A stretch of DNA of 64,000 nucleotides from Abiotrophia sp938010525 (GCF_938010525.1 NZ_CALLVK010000015.1:1-64000); one strand, 5' to 3'. Positions 42,034-51,341 are shown, counted from the first letter of the stretch. Translations and numbers: made by a program. Notes: generated by a model from the letters alone, not told the origin.

Positions 42034-43038
42034 ATGAAGGTGACAATAAAAGATGTGGCGCAAAAGGCGGGGGTCTCCATTGCCACAGTTTCGCGGGTCT
42101 TTAATGGCTATGATGATATTGGCCTAGCCACCAAGAATAAGGTAATAGAGGTAGCTAAGGAATTAGGCTATGTTCCTAATGCGGCGGCTAGAGCACTATC
42201 ATCAAAGCAATATAAAAAGATTGCAATGGTCATCAATGACCTCAAGGTCTCCCGTACCAATACAATCCCCTTGGAAATTTTGACAGGGGTGTATGAGATG
42301 GCGGATATGCATGATGTGGATTACGTGCTACTGCTAACTAATAATCGCGACCAAGAGAAAAAGAGCCTATCCCAGTATTGCCTTGAGAATAATATTTCAG
42401 GATTAGTCTTGCATGGTTTCTCAACAGCTGATCCCTATCTATTAGAATTAGCCACGCTAAAGATTCCTAACCTACTAATAGATATACATCCAGAAGCGGC
42501 TGACTCCTATGGGATTGCGGTAAATAATGAAGTAGCAGCTTATCAGGCAACAGACTTCTTAATTAGTCGTGGACACCGGGCTATTGCCATGATTTCCGGG
42601 AAATCATGGGCGCAGGTCTCTAAGGACCGCGAGAGTGGCTATCAAAAATGTATGGCGGATCACCATCTTCCGACTTTTATCTATGAAGGGCTCTTCTCTG
42701 AAGAGTATTCGGAGGAACTAGTTAAGGATATTCTTAGCGATCATCCCGAGATAACTGCGCTTTTCTGCGCCAGTGATTTAATGGCTATTGGGGCGATGAA
42801 GGGCATTCAAGCCATGAATCTCAATGTGCCCCAAGATATTTCGGTCATCGGATTTGATGATATTGCCATTGCCAAGTACGTAACGCCAAGTCTCACCACA
42901 ATCAAACAAGATATGCATGAGATAGGACGGAGATCCTGTGAGATATTGTTAGAGATTCTTGATAAGGGACAGATTGATCAGAAGCAATTTTATGTTAAAC
43001 ATAGCTTAATTGAACGGGAATCAGTCAGCAGTCGCTAA
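42034..43038 (+). CDS. LacI-family regulator of the GH65 operon
   Basis: 334 residues. HTH VTIKDVAQKAGVSIATVSRVFNGYDDIG with hinge NAAARALSSKQ, then a full periplasmic-binding-type effector domain ending in FCASDLMAIGAMKGIQ..GFDDIAIAKYVTPSLTTIKQDM. It is a probable repressor acting at the CTAAAACGTTTTAG operators near 35798-35870. A short gap of 60 bp precedes it, so a weak extra promoter is possible. Confidence 0.88.
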   Translation: MKVTIKDVAQKAGVSIATVSRVFNGYDDIGLATKNKVIEVAKELGYVPNAAARALSSKQYKKIAMVINDLKVSRTNTIPLEILTGVYEMADMHDVDYVLLLTNNRDQEKKSLSQYCLENNISGLVLHGFSTADPYLLELATLKIPNLLIDIHPEAADSYGIAVNNEVAAYQATDFLISRGHRAIAMISGKSWAQVSKDRESGYQKCMADHHLPTFIYEGLFSEEYSEELVKDILSDHPEITALFCASDLMAIGAMKGIQAMNLNVPQDISVIGFDDIAIAKYVTPSLTTIKQDMHEIGRRSCEILLEILDKGQIDQKQFYVKHSLIERESVSSR

Positions 43039-43055
43039 GACAAGGAGGACAGGCT

Positions 43056-43721
43056 ATGGCTATTCAAGCGGTCATATTTGATTTAGATGGCGTTATAACA
43101 GATACAGCGCATTTGCATTTTTTGGCCTGGAAAGAACTTGGGGATTCTCTTGGTGTCGAAGTCAGCTTGGAGCTAAATGAGCTCTTAAAAGGCATTAGTC
43201 GCCAAGAATCCTTGGAAATCATTCTAAAAGAGACAGGGATTTTTGATAACTTTACTGATCTTGAACGTCTAGCGTTAGCCGACAGAAAAAACAGGGCATA
43301 TGTGGCATCTCTTGAAAGTCTAAGCCCTCAAGACCTGCTACCAGGCATAGGAGATTGCCTAAAGGACTTAAAAAAACGAGGCATAAAAATCGGCTTAGCT
43401 TCTTCCAGTCAAAATGCTGGGCTGATTATCGAAAAATTAGGCCTTGAGCCTTATTTTGAGGCCATGGTAGATCCAAGGAGTTTGAGCAAGGGCAAGCCTG
43501 ACCCAGAAATTTACCTTAAGGCGGCCGCTGCCCTGGGCCTGAGCCCAGCTAAGTGTGCAGGGGTAGAGGATGCGAGGGCAGGCATAGAAGCCATTCGGGC
43601 GGCCGGTATGACCGCGATTGCCCTTGGCCAATCGCTAGAGCATGTCCCAGCCGATTATCATTTCTTGTCTACAAAGGACTTAGTGAATTTCAATTGGGAT
43701 GACATTGTAAGTAAGGAGTGA
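43056..43721 (+). CDS. pgmB: Beta-phosphoglucomutase (HAD superfamily)
   Basis: 221 residues (AAGGAGG before ATG 43056). Nucleophile/acid motif FDLDGVITDTAHLHFLAWK is diagnostic of beta-PGM, with SSSQNAGLIIEKLGL (motif II Ser), GKPDPEIYL (motif III Lys) and GVEDARAGIEAIRAAGM (motif IV acidic pair). It converts the beta-glucose 1-phosphate made by the GH65 phosphorylase into glucose 6-phosphate for glycolysis, which explains why both are in one operon. Confidence 0.93.
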   Translation: MAIQAVIFDLDGVITDTAHLHFLAWKELGDSLGVEVSLELNELLKGISRQESLEIILKETGIFDNFTDLERLALADRKNRAYVASLESLSPQDLLPGIGDCLKDLKKRGIKIGLASSSQNAGLIIEKLGLEPYFEAMVDPRSLSKGKPDPEIYLKAAAALGLSPAKCAGVEDARAGIEAIRAAGMTAIALGQSLEHVPADYHFLSTKDLVNFNWDDIVSKE

Positions 43722-43727
43722 CGAAGC

Positions 43728-45401
43728 ATGGTCAAAACTAAATGGTGGCAAAATCGTGTTGCCTATCAGATTTACCCTAAGAGTTTCAAGGATAGTAATG
43801 GCGATGGGGTGGGCGATATCCGCGGTATTATTGAGAAGCTGGACTATCTCCAGTCGCTAGGAATCGGGATTATCTGGATTTCGCCTATTTATCAGTCGCC
43901 TTTTGTTGATCAAGGCTATGATATATCCGATTACTATGCCATTGACCCGATTTTTGGGACCATGGAGGATTTTGATGAATTGATTGCGCAAGCAGATAAA
44001 CGAGACATTAAAATTGTCATGGACCTGGTCGTAAACCACTGTTCAGACCAGCACCCCTGGTTCCAGGCGGCGCTTAAGGACCTATCCAGCCACTATGCAG
44101 ATTATTTCTACTTTGTGGAAAGTCCGGACGGTCCACCTAATAACTGGCGCAGCTACTTTGGTGGCAGTGTGTGGGAAAAGCTGCCAGGCACCAACACCTA
44201 CTATCTGCATAGTTTCCACAAGACCCAGCCCGACTTAAATTGGCAGAATCCGCGCCTACGTCAGGAAATCTATCAGATGGTCAATTGGTGGCTGGACAAG
44301 GGCATTGCCGGCTTCCGCATTGATGCCATCATTAATATCAAGAAGAATCTGACTTGGCAATCTTATCCAGCCGATCGGCCAGATGGCCTAGTGGCGGTGC
44401 AGCGTTCACTGCAAGATGCCCAACCTATTGAGCCCTTCCTTAATGAACTTAAGGCGGAGTGTTTTGAGCCCCACCAGGCCTTTACGGTAGGGGAGGTCTT
44501 TGATGCATCGGAATCAGAGCTTCATGAGTTTATGGGCGATCAGGGCTACTTTTCTTCTATTTTTGACTTTGGTCAGACTGAATTAGGCAAGAGCCCTCTA
44601 GGTTGGTATGATCATCAGCCGGTAACAGCTGAAATGATTAAGGAGGCTATTTTCCAGACCCAAGCCAAAACGCAAGAGGCAGGCTACTGGTCGACCATTA
44701 TTGAGAATCATGACGAGCCTCGCGGGGTGAATTTCTATCTGCAAGGCCAGGAAATTAATGATAACAGCAAAAAGTTATTAGCGACTATGATGATGATGCG
44801 CCGAGGATTGCCCTTTATCTATCAAGGCCAAGAGATCGGGACAGAAAATCGTCAGTTTGAAAGCTTAGCTCAAGTCAATGATATCGATTCAATTAATGAG
44901 TATCATAATGCCCTCGCAAATGGATTAACGGACCAGGAGGCACTTGAGGTTCTAAATCGCTACTCTCGGGATAATGCGCGGATTCCGCTGAGATGGAACA
45001 AGCACAAGTGGGGCGGTTTTACGACGGGCCAGCCTTGGTTACAGGGCGCCGTGAAAGGTAACTTGACAGATGTGGCCAGCCAACTTGAGGATAAGCAGTC
45101 CCTCTGGTATTGGTATCAGACCTTAATTCAACTCAGAACTCGCTCCATATACGGAGAGGTCATTGTGTCGGGAAGTTTCTTGCCGCTTTTCCGTGAAGTG
45201 AAGAACCTAATGGCTTACGAGCGCTCAGACCAGACACACTGCCTCTGGGTACTTTTGAATTATCAAAACCAAGAGCAGGTCCTTGATCTAGGGCGAAAAT
45301 GGCAAAGTGTACTGCTCAATAATCTAGAGGAGCTAGACTCAACAGAAAATCAGGTCCTTAAGCTAGCGCCCTATCAAGCTCTTGTGCTAGTAATGGACTA
45401 G
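43728..45401 (+). CDS. GH13 alpha-glucosidase (oligo-1,6-glucosidase/dextran glucosidase type)
   Basis: 557 residues, normal for this GH13 subfamily. WWQNRVAYQIYPKSFKDSNGDGVGDIRGI, nucleophile Asp in GFRIDAI, acid/base Glu in TVGEVF and transition-state Asp in ENHDEPR are all present; DLVVNHCSDQHPWF is also family-typical. It should hydrolyse alpha-1,6 or alpha-1,4 gluco-oligosaccharides in the cytoplasm (no signal peptide). It begins 6 bp after pgmB and is the last gene of the operon. Family C hairpins, not a T-run terminator, follow. Confidence 0.88.
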   Translation: MVKTKWWQNRVAYQIYPKSFKDSNGDGVGDIRGIIEKLDYLQSLGIGIIWISPIYQSPFVDQGYDISDYYAIDPIFGTMEDFDELIAQADKRDIKIVMDLVVNHCSDQHPWFQAALKDLSSHYADYFYFVESPDGPPNNWRSYFGGSVWEKLPGTNTYYLHSFHKTQPDLNWQNPRLRQEIYQMVNWWLDKGIAGFRIDAIINIKKNLTWQSYPADRPDGLVAVQRSLQDAQPIEPFLNELKAECFEPHQAFTVGEVFDASESELHEFMGDQGYFSSIFDFGQTELGKSPLGWYDHQPVTAEMIKEAIFQTQAKTQEAGYWSTIIENHDEPRGVNFYLQGQEINDNSKKLLATMMMMRRGLPFIYQGQEIGTENRQFESLAQVNDIDSINEYHNALANGLTDQEALEVLNRYSRDNARIPLRWNKHKWGGFTTGQPWLQGAVKGNLTDVASQLEDKQSLWYWYQTLIQLRTRSIYGEVIVSGSFLPLFREVKNLMAYERSDQTHCLWVLLNYQNQEQVLDLGRKWQSVLLNNLEELDSTENQVLKLAPYQALVLVMD

Positions 45402-45464
45402 GTAAAAGGGTGAGCTGCCTCAAGCCCTTTGGCGCGAAAAAGGGTTTCTGCCCCGATTGTGGCC

Positions 45465-45665
45465 GAGCCAGTGGTCCACTCCGTCGAGTGGACCACTAGC
45501 TCGGGCTTATAGGCTGGAAAATGGCGGTTTGCGTCGAAACTAGATGAGCCAGTGGTCTACTCTTTCGAGTGGACCACTAGCTCGCGGCTTATAGGCCAGA
45601 AAATGGCGGTTTGCGCCGAAACTGAATGAGCCAGTGGACCACTTTTTCGAGTGGACCACTGGCTC
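45465..45665. repeat. Family C hairpin repeat array, three units 81-82 bp apart
   Basis: Hairpins start at 45465, 45546 and 45628, with arms GAGCCAGTGGTCCACT and complements. Linkers share RGCTTATAGGCYRGAAAATGGCGGTTTGCG. Two further partial linkers (to ~45760) lack the hairpin. The array fills the 420-bp gap between the GH13 gene and the convergent aspartokinase gene. Confidence 0.85.
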
Positions 45666-45788
45666 GCGGCTTTAGGCCAGAAAAAAGGCGGTTTTGCGCC
45701 GAAACTGGCTCGAGCTTATAGGCCAGGAAAAAGGCTCTTAGGCCGAAATGGTATGCGAGCCACCAACCTCAACACAAACCAGCAGACA

Positions 45789-45821
45789 AAAAGTGCAGTT
45801 CAGGTCCTGAACTGCACTTTT
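45789..45821. terminator. Bidirectional terminator between convergent genes
   Basis: AAAAGTGCAGTTCAGG and its exact complement lie back to back (45789-45804 and 45806-45821), with A-run and T-run at the two ends. It ends the minus-strand aspartokinase gene, whose stop is at 45824, and probably also any plus-strand readthrough. Confidence 0.85.
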
Positions 45822-45823
45822 CT

Positions 45824-47263
45824 TTATTCTCCTTGCGCGGCAGCGGCTAAGGTAGCTAGGGCTTCGCGTGGGAAGTAGGCTTGGTAGAGGCCTTGGAGGG
45901 CGATGTCTTCGTCCTCGGCCTTGATCATGAAGAGCATGCTGATTTCGGATGCCCCTTGGCTGATCATGCGGATGTTAATGTGGTTTTCAGCGAAAGTCCG
46001 GCTGGCTGCGGCCGCAACCCCGACATTTTCCCTCATGGCTTCCCCGACGATGGCGAAGATGCAGAGGTCGTCTTCCACTTGGATGGAGTCAGGATTGAGT
46101 TTGTCCTGAATGGTCTCTAGGATGCCGTCCAAATGCTCTGGCGATTGGATATTAGCGGAGCGAATTACCAGGGAAATGCTGTCGATGCCTGAAGGCACGT
46201 GTTCGACTGGAACGCCGGCTTCCTCGAAGAAGCGGATAGCGCGGCGCATGAAGCCCATTTCCCGGTTGAGTAGGTACTTGCTGATGGAGATGGCGGTGAA
46301 GCCAGTCGCCGAGCTGACCCCGGTGACTGGATAGCGAGGATCTAGCTCCTTCTTGGAGACAATCTTGGTGCCGGCGATTTCCGGCTGGTTGGTGTTGCGA
46401 ATCATGACGGGAATGTCATTGCGGTAGACAGGTTCCAGGGCTTCTTCATGGAAAATCCCGAAGCCGGCATAGGATAGCTCCCGCATTTCGCTATAGGTAA
46501 TCTCCTTAATGGGATGCGGTCGCGCAATTTTGCCCGGATGCATGGAGTAGATAAAGGACTCGTCTGTGTAGTTCTCGTAGAGGTCGGCGCCTAGGCCGTT
46601 GGCGATGATAGCCCCGGAAATATCAGAACCCCCACGGGAGAAGGTCACGATGTCGCCACCCTTGGAGTAGCCGAAGAAGCCTGGAATAATGAGGACGCCA
46701 GCCCGGTCACGCAGCTTGGCGATTTGGGCGTAGGACTCATCAAAGAGGCGGGCATTAGAGGGCTCATCCGTCACTAAAATGCCGGCTTCCTTAGGTGACA
46801 CATAGTGGGCGTCAAGGCCCAGGCTGACTAGGTAGTGGCTAATGACTTGGGCGTTGAAGTCCTCGCCGCAAGCCTTGAGAGCATCGAGCAGGCGCTCAGG
46901 CTCCTGGATATCGGCCATGTAGCCATTTAGGGTATCTTCAAAATAAGCCAAAAGCTCTGTCGACAGGCCCAACTCGATTAGGATGCTGGCATAGCGGTCC
47001 AGCACCTTTTGACGGGCTTCCGCCACTGGCTCAGCCTGCAATAGGGCATCCGTCTGGTGACCTACTTGTCCAACTACTGCCTGCACCGCATCGAAGAGGG
47101 CGATGAGCAGGTCGGTGACCTTAATGTCCTCAGCGAAACGCTTGCCTGGGGCGCTGACTACGACGGCTTTAATTTCTGGTTTGCCTTGGATGATGGCGGC
47201 TACCTTCTTAATCTGGCCGGCGTTGGCCAGGGAGGAGCCTCCGAATTTTGCTACAATCATCAT
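45824..47263 (-). CDS. Aspartate kinase
   Basis: 479 residues. The amino-acid kinase domain opens VAKFGGSSLANAGQIKKV and has the FSRGGSDISGAIIANGL and ENYTDESFIYSMHP motifs. Two ACT domains occupy the last ~150 residues (ISISKYLLNREMGFMRRAIRFFEEAGVPVEHVPSGIDSISLVI and CIFAIVGEAMREN). Length and the monofunctional layout fit the LysC/YclM class. It catalyses the first step of lysine and threonine synthesis in the cytoplasm. It is divergent from hom-thrB across 160 bp, so shared control by threonine supply is plausible. No lysine riboswitch can fit in the gap. Confidence 0.9.
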   Translation of the reverse strand: MMIVAKFGGSSLANAGQIKKVAAIIQGKPEIKAVVVSAPGKRFAEDIKVTDLLIALFDAVQAVVGQVGHQTDALLQAEPVAEARQKVLDRYASILIELGLSTELLAYFEDTLNGYMADIQEPERLLDALKACGEDFNAQVISHYLVSLGLDAHYVSPKEAGILVTDEPSNARLFDESYAQIAKLRDRAGVLIIPGFFGYSKGGDIVTFSRGGSDISGAIIANGLGADLYENYTDESFIYSMHPGKIARPHPIKEITYSEMRELSYAGFGIFHEEALEPVYRNDIPVMIRNTNQPEIAGTKIVSKKELDPRYPVTGVSSATGFTAISISKYLLNREMGFMRRAIRFFEEAGVPVEHVPSGIDSISLVIRSANIQSPEHLDGILETIQDKLNPDSIQVEDDLCIFAIVGEAMRENVGVAAAASRTFAENHINIRMISQGASEISMLFMIKAEDEDIALQGLYQAYFPREALATLAAAAQGE

Positions 47264-47423
47264 ATCTAATCCATCCTTCTATCAGATTGGCGCTAGAGCC
47301 TAACAGTTACTATGATACACTATATTTTGCCCAAACGATATACTTTCTTATGAAATTTACTTGAAAAAACAGGCCATTCCCACTAAACTTAGAGGAGTAG
47401 AATTGAAATGGAGGCGAGCAGGA

Positions 47424-48620
47424 ATGAAAATCGCATTATGTGGTATCGGTACGGTAGGTGGCGGGGTCGTGAAGGTCTTAGCTGAGAACCAAGCCCAATT
47501 CCAAGCAAAATATAAAGAAGACCTAGTCATCAGCCATGTTCTGACCCGGGATCCCGATAAGGTGGACCGTCTAGGCTTAGAATCAGCAGTCTTCACCGAC
47601 CGGGTAGAAGATATTTATGAAGCGGACATCGACCTAGTGGTGGAAGTCATGGGGGGCGTGGACTTCGCCTATCAAGTCATCCGTCAGTCCCTGAGCCAAG
47701 GCCGTCACGTGGTCACTGCCAACAAGGATCTGCTAGCCCTCCACATTGATGAGCTACAAGCCCTAGCCAATGAAAAGGGCGTCAGCCTGCTCTATGAAGC
47801 CAGTGTAGCCGGTGGGATTCCCATTATTAACGGGGTCCAAGTGGGCTTGGCGGCCAACCAAATTTCGGGTGTCATGGGGATTCTGAATGGGACCACTAAC
47901 TACATGCTTAGCCACATGACCCAAGATGGCTGGACCTATGACCATGCCCTGTCTGTTGCTCAAGAAAAGGGCTATGCCGAAGCCGACCCAACCAATGATG
48001 TGGGTGGTTTTGACGCAGCCCGTAAGATTACCCTCTTGTCTCGTCTAGCTTATGACACCCGCGTGGACTTCCATCAAGTCAGCGTCAAGGGGATTGACAC
48101 AGTGGATGCCAGCGACATCGCTATTGCGGCGCAAGCGGGCTATACCATGAAACTCTTGGGTAAGAGCACCAAGACAGCTGCCGGCATTCAAGTCGGGGTT
48201 GAGCCTGTCCTCTTGCCAAATGCCCATCCTTTATCCGGTGTCTCTGAAGCCTTCAATGCCGTCTACGTAGAAGGCAATGCGGTAGGCCAAACCATGTTCT
48301 GGGGGCCAGGTGCCGGTAGTATGGAGACCGCTTCTGCCGTAGTGTCTGACATCTTGCAAATTGCCGACCGTGGCTTCATTCCGGCTGTCTTGCCAAGTCA
48401 AGAATTAGCCATTGTCAGCCAGGAAGCTCCGGCTTGCTACTACCTACGTTTTGATGCGCCAGCTAGCCATGTTCGCGCTGTCCTCCAAACCTTAGAAATC
48501 GGCTACTTGACCTTGGCTGAAGCGCCAGGCTTGACCATTAAGACCGAAGCCATCAGCCCAGCAGTCTTGGCCAAGTTAGAAGCCAATGCCACCGTGGTAG
48601 CCCGCTACCTCATGGTCTAG
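47424..48620 (+). CDS. hom: Homoserine dehydrogenase
   Basis: 398 residues from ATG 47424 (GGAGG at 47410-47414; the longer frame from 47361 starts upstream of this site). NAD(P)-binding GIGTVGGGVVKVL, the family signature NGTTNYMLSHM..GWTYDHALSVAQEKGYAEADPTNDVGGFDAARK, and a short C-terminal region in place of a full ACT domain. It reduces aspartate semialdehyde to homoserine. The truncated tail may weaken threonine feedback; this is inference from length. thrB follows 12 bp later. Confidence 0.92.
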   Translation: MKIALCGIGTVGGGVVKVLAENQAQFQAKYKEDLVISHVLTRDPDKVDRLGLESAVFTDRVEDIYEADIDLVVEVMGGVDFAYQVIRQSLSQGRHVVTANKDLLALHIDELQALANEKGVSLLYEASVAGGIPIINGVQVGLAANQISGVMGILNGTTNYMLSHMTQDGWTYDHALSVAQEKGYAEADPTNDVGGFDAARKITLLSRLAYDTRVDFHQVSVKGIDTVDASDIAIAAQAGYTMKLLGKSTKTAAGIQVGVEPVLLPNAHPLSGVSEAFNAVYVEGNAVGQTMFWGPGAGSMETASAVVSDILQIADRGFIPAVLPSQELAIVSQEAPACYYLRFDAPASHVRAVLQTLEIGYLTLAEAPGLTIKTEAISPAVLAKLEANATVVARYLMV

Positions 48621-48632
48621 GAGGCGGAATTC

Positions 48633-49517
48633 ATGGTATGGCAAAAGGATTTTCCTGCCTCTAGTGCCAACTTGGGTCCGGGATTTGACTCCATCGGGAT
48701 TGCGGTTGACCGCTATCTGACGGTGATAGCTCGTCCGGCTGAGCGTTGGCAGGTGGATTTTGAGACTGACTTTATGGCTGGTCTGCCCCAGGATGAGACC
48801 AACCTAGTGGTGGCAGTCGCTCTGGAAACGGCAGCCCGCTATGGCAAGACCTTAGCGCCCCTGCATTTGACCATGAAGAGTCAGATTCCCCTGACTCATG
48901 GCATGGGTAGCTCAGCTTCAGCCATTGTGGCCGGTATTGAGCTAGCCAATGATTTTGCTGACCTGGGTCTGTCGACCTTCGAAAAGGTGCGCTTGGCCAG
49001 TGCCAAGGAAGGCCACCCCGACAATGTGGGGGCCTGCATCACCGGTGGCCTCTTCGTGGGCTACTATGAGCCGGAGACGGATCAACTCTTCTATCAAGTA
49101 GGCAACTTGGAAGGGGTCGGGGTCATTATTTCCACTCCAGCCTATGAGTTGTCGACGGCGGCAGCCCGCAGTGTCTTGCCTGAGGTCTACTCCAAGCCGG
49201 ATTCCATTGGCCAGAATGCCCTGACCAGTGTCATGTTAATGGCCATGATGCAGGGCGATTACCCGACCATGGGTCAGCTCATGATGCAAGACAAGTTCCA
49301 TGAACCTTACCGTCAGTCTCTAATTGCAGAGTTCCCGGCGGTTAAGGCCACGGCTCTTGAAAAGGGCGCCTATGCCACCGTCATTTCGGGGGCGGGGCCT
49401 AGCATTTTGACCCTGAGCCCTCAGGAGCGAGTGGCCGACATTCTCGCATCGCTTGAAGCTGCTGTAGACTGTCAGCACCAAGTGGTGTCGGTTCTGCCAG
49501 CCTTGGCAGACAAATAA
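48633..49517 (+). CDS. thrB: Homoserine kinase
   Basis: 294-residue GHMP kinase: N-terminal FPASSANLGPGFDSIGIAVDRYL, ATP loop PLTHGMGSSASAIVAGIELAN, and C-terminal ATVISGAGPSILTLS. It phosphorylates homoserine for threonine synthase, which is not in this window. It is co-transcribed with hom and followed by a terminator. Confidence 0.93.
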   Translation: MVWQKDFPASSANLGPGFDSIGIAVDRYLTVIARPAERWQVDFETDFMAGLPQDETNLVVAVALETAARYGKTLAPLHLTMKSQIPLTHGMGSSASAIVAGIELANDFADLGLSTFEKVRLASAKEGHPDNVGACITGGLFVGYYEPETDQLFYQVGNLEGVGVIISTPAYELSTAAARSVLPEVYSKPDSIGQNALTSVMLMAMMQGDYPTMGQLMMQDKFHEPYRQSLIAEFPAVKATALEKGAYATVISGAGPSILTLSPQERVADILASLEAAVDCQHQVVSVLPALADK

Positions 49518-49524
49518 GATGAAA

Positions 49525-49553
49525 AAAGAGTCCAGCTCAGCTGGGCTCTTTCT
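49525..49553. terminator. Terminator between thrB and a convergent gene
   Basis: AAAGAGTCCAGCT (49525-49537) pairs with AGCTGGGCTCTTT (49539-49551). T-rich on one side and A-rich on the other, so it may act in both directions. Confidence 0.8.
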
Positions 49554-49562
49554 TGTGTGAAC

Positions 49563-50159
49563 TTATTTTTTGTGACTGACATCTTGGACCTGGGGCGCAA
49601 GCGTCTTAAGGTCGGATAAGAAATGAGATAAGGCACGTTCGCGCTCGCCTGTCTGTCGGCCTAGGTCCCGCATTTCCTTCTGACCAGCCAGGTCGCGGCA
49701 GTAGACTAGGAGATGGGCTTCCTTGAGGTGGCGACTGACGGGGACCTTTTGCACCTGGTAGCCCACGGCGGCGATTTGCTTGAGAGGGCAAATATAGAGG
49801 CCTTGGGCGGTGATGACCAGGTGGTCCTTGTAACAATAGAGGCCTAGATCTTCATCCCCCACCTGAGCCTGGCGACTGAGTCGACTCCAGTCGTCAGCCA
49901 GTTCAGGATAGTGGTGGTAGAGGAAATCATAGTCGCTCAAGATGCGTCGTCTTTTGCGCCAAGCATAATAGCAGAAATAGCCCCCAATCCAAATGAGTAG
50001 GGCTGACATGGTCTGAGCAATCCAGAGGGCATGCTGATAGTCACTTAGCATGAGGCTAGTGACATAGCAAAGTCCGAATAGGCCGCTGGCCAGGAGGGGC
50101 AGGCCGGCCAGTAGGGTCAAGAAGAGATCGACTTTATCGCGATGCTTCAAGGTCCTCAT
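49563..50159 (-). CDS. Hypothetical two-TM protein with PH-like cytoplasmic domain
   Basis: 198 residues. Two membrane helices (~12-36 and ~43-66) with a basic stop-transfer (RKRRR) are followed by a soluble part in which LGLYCYKDHLVITAQGLYICPLKQIAAVGYQVQKVPV looks like a small beta-rich bacterial PH or YcxB-like domain. The ribosome site AAAGG abuts the ATG. It lies 16 bp after the exporter gene, so translation may be coupled. Function unknown. The layout (two helices, then a short beta domain) recalls the five paralogues at 57946-60771, but the sequences are not close. Confidence 0.55.
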   Translation of the reverse strand: MRTLKHRDKVDLFLTLLAGLPLLASGLFGLCYVTSLMLSDYQHALWIAQTMSALLIWIGGYFCYYAWRKRRRILSDYDFLYHHYPELADDWSRLSRQAQVGDEDLGLYCYKDHLVITAQGLYICPLKQIAAVGYQVQKVPVSRHLKEAHLLVYCRDLAGQKEMRDLGRQTGERERALSHFLSDLKTLAPQVQDVSHKK

Positions 50160-50175
50160 CCTTTCGCCGCTAATC

Positions 50176-51195
50176 TTAATAGTAGAAGAAATGAATGGCT
50201 AGGCTAGCCGTGACAATGACCAGGGCCCAGCAGAGGCCACCCAAGATAATGGACTGGCTACCGGCCCGGCGCAACTGTCTGAGATCAACGGCCAAGCCCA
50301 CCCCAGCTAGGGCTGCAATCATGGTCAGGCGGGCTAGCAACTTGAAGCCGTCTAGCAGCCAAGCAGGTAGAGGCAGGAGGGAGCTAGCCAGGACCGCCAA
50401 GAGGAAGTAGGCGATGAAGCTAGGAAAGAGGCGGCGGGCTTGTGCCCACAAGCTGACTTGTGCCCTTTGGCCGTCAACTAATTGAGCGCTTGCCTGCTTA
50501 TAGCGGGCGCCAACCAGGCCTAGGCAAACCGGCACAATCAGTAGGGTCCGGGCCATCTTGACGATGGTGGCGGTGGTACCAGCGGCCTCACTAAAGTCGA
50601 AGCCAGCTGCCACGACCGAAGAGGTATCGTTAATGGCGGCCCCAGCGAAGATGCCGAAGCTTTGGTCGCCATAGCCCAACCAAGCCCCTAAGAGAGGGAA
50701 GAGAAAGAGGGCCAGGGTATTATAGAGGAAGATGGTGGTGATGGCGAAGGCAATCTCTGAGTCCTCAGCTTCCACAATGGGTGCAGCAGCGGCAATGGCC
50801 GAGCCCCCACAAATGGCCGTCCCCATACCCACTAAGAGGGCTGAACGCGACTCAATGCCCATCCAACGACCTAGGTAACGGGCGCTCAAGAGGGCCACCG
50901 CTATGACGGGAATCAAGACCAGGTAGACCTTGAGGCCCACTGCTTGTAACTTGGCAAAGGACAAGCCAAAGCCTAAAAAGACAATGCCGATTTTGAGTAG
51001 TTGGCCGCTGATTTGCTTGGCTGGCTTGGTCGAGGCAGGGGGACGCCAGGCGGACAGGGCCATGCCCAGCAGAATGGCCAGCATGGAAGCCCCCAGGGCT
51101 GGCACCAGGCTTTCAATGGCATAGGCCAGGGCAGTAATAATCAGAATCTTGGCCCAACTGGCCCACTTGCTGTCAGAAATCTTAGAAAATGTCAT
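50176..51195 (-). CDS. YeiH/UPF0324 family putative sulfate exporter
   Basis: 339 residues, about ten membrane helices. ISGQLLKIGIVFLGFGLSF, GMGTAICGGSAIAAAAPIVEAEDSEIAFAITTIFLYNTLALFLFPLLGAWLG and GIFAGAAINDTSSVVAAG are the hallmark segments of the UPF0324/YeiH family, predicted anion (sulfate/sulfite) exporters. RBS AAAGGAGCG precedes ATG 51195. It transcribes the PH-like gene at 49563 with it. The export role is a family prediction. Confidence 0.85.
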   Translation of the reverse strand: MTFSKISDSKWASWAKILIITALAYAIESLVPALGASMLAILLGMALSAWRPPASTKPAKQISGQLLKIGIVFLGFGLSFAKLQAVGLKVYLVLIPVIAVALLSARYLGRWMGIESRSALLVGMGTAICGGSAIAAAAPIVEAEDSEIAFAITTIFLYNTLALFLFPLLGAWLGYGDQSFGIFAGAAINDTSSVVAAGFDFSEAAGTTATIVKMARTLLIVPVCLGLVGARYKQASAQLVDGQRAQVSLWAQARRLFPSFIAYFLLAVLASSLLPLPAWLLDGFKLLARLTMIAALAGVGLAVDLRQLRRAGSQSIILGGLCWALVIVTASLAIHFFYY

Positions 51196-51341
51196 GGTTG
51201 ATATCGCTCCTTTGTCATCCTCTAGTATAACAAAGTCCTGCCCCGAGCGCTAGTTGGGCTAGGGCTAGAAGAAAGCGTTTATCTAGACTTAAGGAGACCA
51301 GTAGACTATACTAAAACAAAAGCCTAGAGAGGATGTATGCC

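Noticed and set aside
45881..47303. Plus-strand ORFs opposite aspartokinase
   Set aside because: These are antisense shadows of a well-conserved kinase gene.
47264..47423. Lysine riboswitch upstream of aspartokinase
   Set aside because: The 160-bp divergent gap is too short for the ~170-nt aptamer plus promoters, and no matching structure was seen.
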